Shown here piece after piece: positions 6,724-7,782 of a stretch of 7,782 nt of DNA (the first letter of the stretch is position 1; every line of letters begins with the position of its first letter). Under the pieces are notes generated by a model. It was not told where the DNA came from. It saw only the letters and a list, made by a program, of their open reading frames with translations, and made no database searches. Origin of the DNA: Flavobacteriales bacterium. Its GTDB lineage: Bacteria > Bacteroidota > Bacteroidia > Flavobacteriales_F > PHOS-HE28. The stretch is from contig JAHEFL010000062.1 of NCBI GenBank assembly GCA_024640205.1, positions 1 to 7,782 on the forward strand, given 5' to 3'. Made by a program: the position numbers and the translations under genes.

Positions 6724-6731
6724 CGAAGATG
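6724..6731 (-). promoter_or_regulatory. Weak -7-like element upstream of the metallophosphoesterase
   Basis: The minus strand reads CATCTTCG, a match to TAnnTT(T/C)G with the first T changed to C, 4 nt before the start codon at 6719. Position and spacing resemble the stronger elements at the other genes, but the match is weak. Confidence 0.22.
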
Positions 6732-6739
6732 AGAAAGGC

Positions 6740-6763
6740 TATCGGACCATGAGCGCTCCGATA
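6740..6763. repeat. Perfect inverted repeat TATCGGA-N10-TCCGATA in the divergent promoter region
   Basis: Arms 6740-6746 and 6757-6763 are perfect 7-bp inverted copies separated by 10 bp. The right arm overlaps the first two bases of the truA -7 element (6762-6769). The spacer and right arm also contain the palindrome GAGCGCTC (6751-6758). Centre-to-centre spacing of the arms is 17 bp, near one and a half helical turns, so both halves would not lie on the same face. It sits upstream of both predicted transcription starts, so it would act as DNA, not RNA. An operator controlling the divergent truA and phosphoesterase genes is possible; no known site is recognised. Confidence 0.35.
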
Positions 6764-6769
6764 CCTTTG
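6762..6769 (+). promoter_or_regulatory. Bacteroidota-type -7 element upstream of truA
   Basis: TACCTTTG is an exact match to the Bacteroidota -7 consensus TAnnTTTG and ends 8 nt before the truA ATG, implying a leader of only a few bases. A TTG -33 box is not evident at the usual spacing. The element overlaps the right arm of the inverted repeat at 6740-6763. Confidence 0.55.
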
Positions 6770-6777
6770 CGCCCCTC

Positions 6778-7560
6778 ATGCCCCGCTACTTCCTCGAACT
6801 CGCATACAACGGCACCGCCTACAAGGGTTGGCAATGGCAGCCCAAGGCGCCGAGCGTACAGGCGGAATTGGAGCGTTCATTGCGGTTCCTCCTACGCTTG
6901 GAAAAGGTGAATGCCATAGGCTGTGGGCGCACGGATACTGGGGTCCATGCGTCGCGGTATTACGTACACTTCGATGTGCCGGATGAGCGTGAAATGGATG
7001 AACGCACCGTGCAACGCCTGAACAGCATCCTACCCCCCGACATTGCCATCCATCAATTGATCCCCGTAGCGGATGATGCCCATGCCCGCTTCAGTGCCAC
7101 CGAACGGGGCTATGCCTACCGCATCCATCGGGCGAAGGATCCTTTTCTCATGGACCGATCGCATCCGCTCAAGCCGGAACTGAACGTTCACGCCATGAAC
7201 GAAGCCTGCCGCGTGCTGATCGGCAAGCAGGACTTCAGCAGTTTCTGCAAAGCAGGGAGCGATGTGAAGACCACGATCTGTGACGTGCGCGAAGCCCATT
7301 GGACGCAGATCCCGAACGGGTACCTGTTCCGTATCAAAGCCGATCGCTTCCTCAGGAACATGGTACGTGCGATCGTCGGGACGAGCGTCCGCATTGGAAA
7401 GGGCCTCCAACCGGTGGAGCACATGGCCACGGTGTTACAAGCCCACGACCGCCATGCGGCCGGGCGTGCCGCCGCAGCCTGTGGTCTGTACCTGGAACAT
7501 GTGGTCTACCCATTCATACCGGTGCCGGAAAAGGCCTGGAACACCGCATTTACCACGTGA
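6778..7560 (+). CDS. truA: tRNA pseudouridine(38-40) synthase TruA
   Basis: Converts uridines 38-40 in the anticodon arm of many tRNAs to pseudouridine. At 260 aa it is of normal length. RYFLELAYNGTAYKGWQWQP (3-22) is the family N-terminus, and CGRTDTGVHA (49-58) holds the catalytic Asp, D53. ARFSATERGYAYRI (103-116) contains the conserved Arg and Tyr near the active site. DFSSFCKAG (152-160) and FRIKADRFLRNMVRAIVG (184-201) follow in the expected order. The C-terminal substrate loop reads RAAAACGLYLEHVVYP (230-245), slightly diverged from the more common GPTAPAxGLYL pattern. The ATG at 6778 is supported by the family start and the exact -7 element 8 nt upstream. Its stop overlaps the next gene as GTGA. 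Confidence 0.96.
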   Translation: MPRYFLELAYNGTAYKGWQWQPKAPSVQAELERSLRFLLRLEKVNAIGCGRTDTGVHASRYYVHFDVPDEREMDERTVQRLNSILPPDIAIHQLIPVADDAHARFSATERGYAYRIHRAKDPFLMDRSHPLKPELNVHAMNEACRVLIGKQDFSSFCKAGSDVKTTICDVREAHWTQIPNGYLFRIKADRFLRNMVRAIVGTSVRIGKGLQPVEHMATVLQAHDRHAAGRAAAACGLYLEHVVYPFIPVPEKAWNTAFTT

Positions 7561-7782
7561 GCACTACCAGCGCGACCATAGCGAGCGGAACCGAAAAGAC
7601 CACCGCCAACAAGGAGGCGGCGAAACCGTCCGCTGCCGGAAAGGCCTTCGATATGCACCTGTTCGCGCGGGTTTTCGCCCTCACGAAGCCCTACCGACAG
7701 GTTTTCTGGGTCACGCTGTTCCTCACCATCCTGCTCAGTCTGATCGGGGTTGTACGCCCGCTGGTGATGGGCTGGATCGTGG
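7557..7782 (+). CDS. ABC transporter transmembrane/ATP-binding protein, N-terminal fragment
   Basis: Only the first 75 codons are in the window; the gene continues past the right edge. A GTG at 7557 overlaps the truA stop (GTGA). The first 30 residues are Ala/Thr/Lys-rich and look disordered. Then FDMHLFARVFALTKPYRQVFW (31-51) and a hydrophobic helix (about 52-74, VTLFLTILLSLIGVVRPLVMGWIV) follow. This basic 'LxKPYxxxF' segment leading into the first membrane helix is typical of exporter-type ABC half-transporters (MsbA/multidrug type) in Bacteroidota. No ATPase motif can be checked because that part lies outside. An internal ATG at 7653 is an alternative start, but it would cut off the amphipathic lead-in. 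Substrate unknown. Confidence 0.72.
   Translation, partial: MSTTSATIASGTEKTTANKEAAKPSAAGKAFDMHLFARVFALTKPYRQVFWVTLFLTILLSLIGVVRPLVMGWIV

Overview
The window is ordinary chromosomal coding sequence from what looks like a GC-rich member of the Bacteroidota, most likely a Flavobacteriales-type lineage. The taxonomic reading rests on three things. First, the septum-formation initiator, the lipid kinase (GSGNG variant of the nucleotide-binding loop) and the MBOAT protein read like Bacteroidota family members. Second, no start codon is preceded by a convincing Shine-Dalgarno sequence. Third, TAnnTT(T/C)G promoter elements of the Bacteroidota -7 type sit just upstream of several genes. No IS element, CRISPR array, rRNA or tRNA was found, and gene density is very high.

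Layout, left to right. A membrane phosphoglycerol-transferase/sulfatase of the LTA synthase family (5-1894, +) overlaps by GTGA with a diacylglycerol/lipid kinase (1891-2754, +). A short gap with a promoter-like element leads to a SlyD-type FKBP prolyl isomerase with a His-rich tail (2837-3316, +). A second gap with a promoter-like element leads to an MBOAT O-acyltransferase (3403-4824, +), which overlaps by 26 bp with a membrane-anchored SGNH-like protein (4799-5788, +). The next gene runs towards it with no bases in between: a DivIC/FtsB-type septum formation initiator (5789-6094, -), preceded upstream by a YfcE-type metallophosphoesterase (6216-6719, -). A 58-bp divergent region then separates that from truA (6778-7560, +), which overlaps by GTGA with the start of an exporter-type ABC transporter permease/ATPase that runs off the right edge (7557-7782, +).

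How they may work together. The first two genes fit a known pairing: LTA synthase-type enzymes release diacylglycerol when they transfer glycerophosphate from phosphatidylglycerol, and a soluble lipid kinase returns that diacylglycerol to phosphatidate. The MBOAT/SGNH pair matches the general design of extracytoplasmic acyl-transfer systems (AlgI with AlgJ/AlgX, DltB with DltD, PatA with PatB). Their closeness raises the possibility of a glycerophosphate-decorated, O-acylated envelope polymer in a Gram-negative organism, but nothing in the window proves that the two pairs share a substrate, and a housekeeping chaperone gene and a new promoter lie between them. The right-hand part is cell division, a phosphoesterase, tRNA modification and an exporter, with no evident shared pathway. 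Two perfect 7-bp inverted repeats lie against promoter elements here and are the most unusual non-coding signals in the window.
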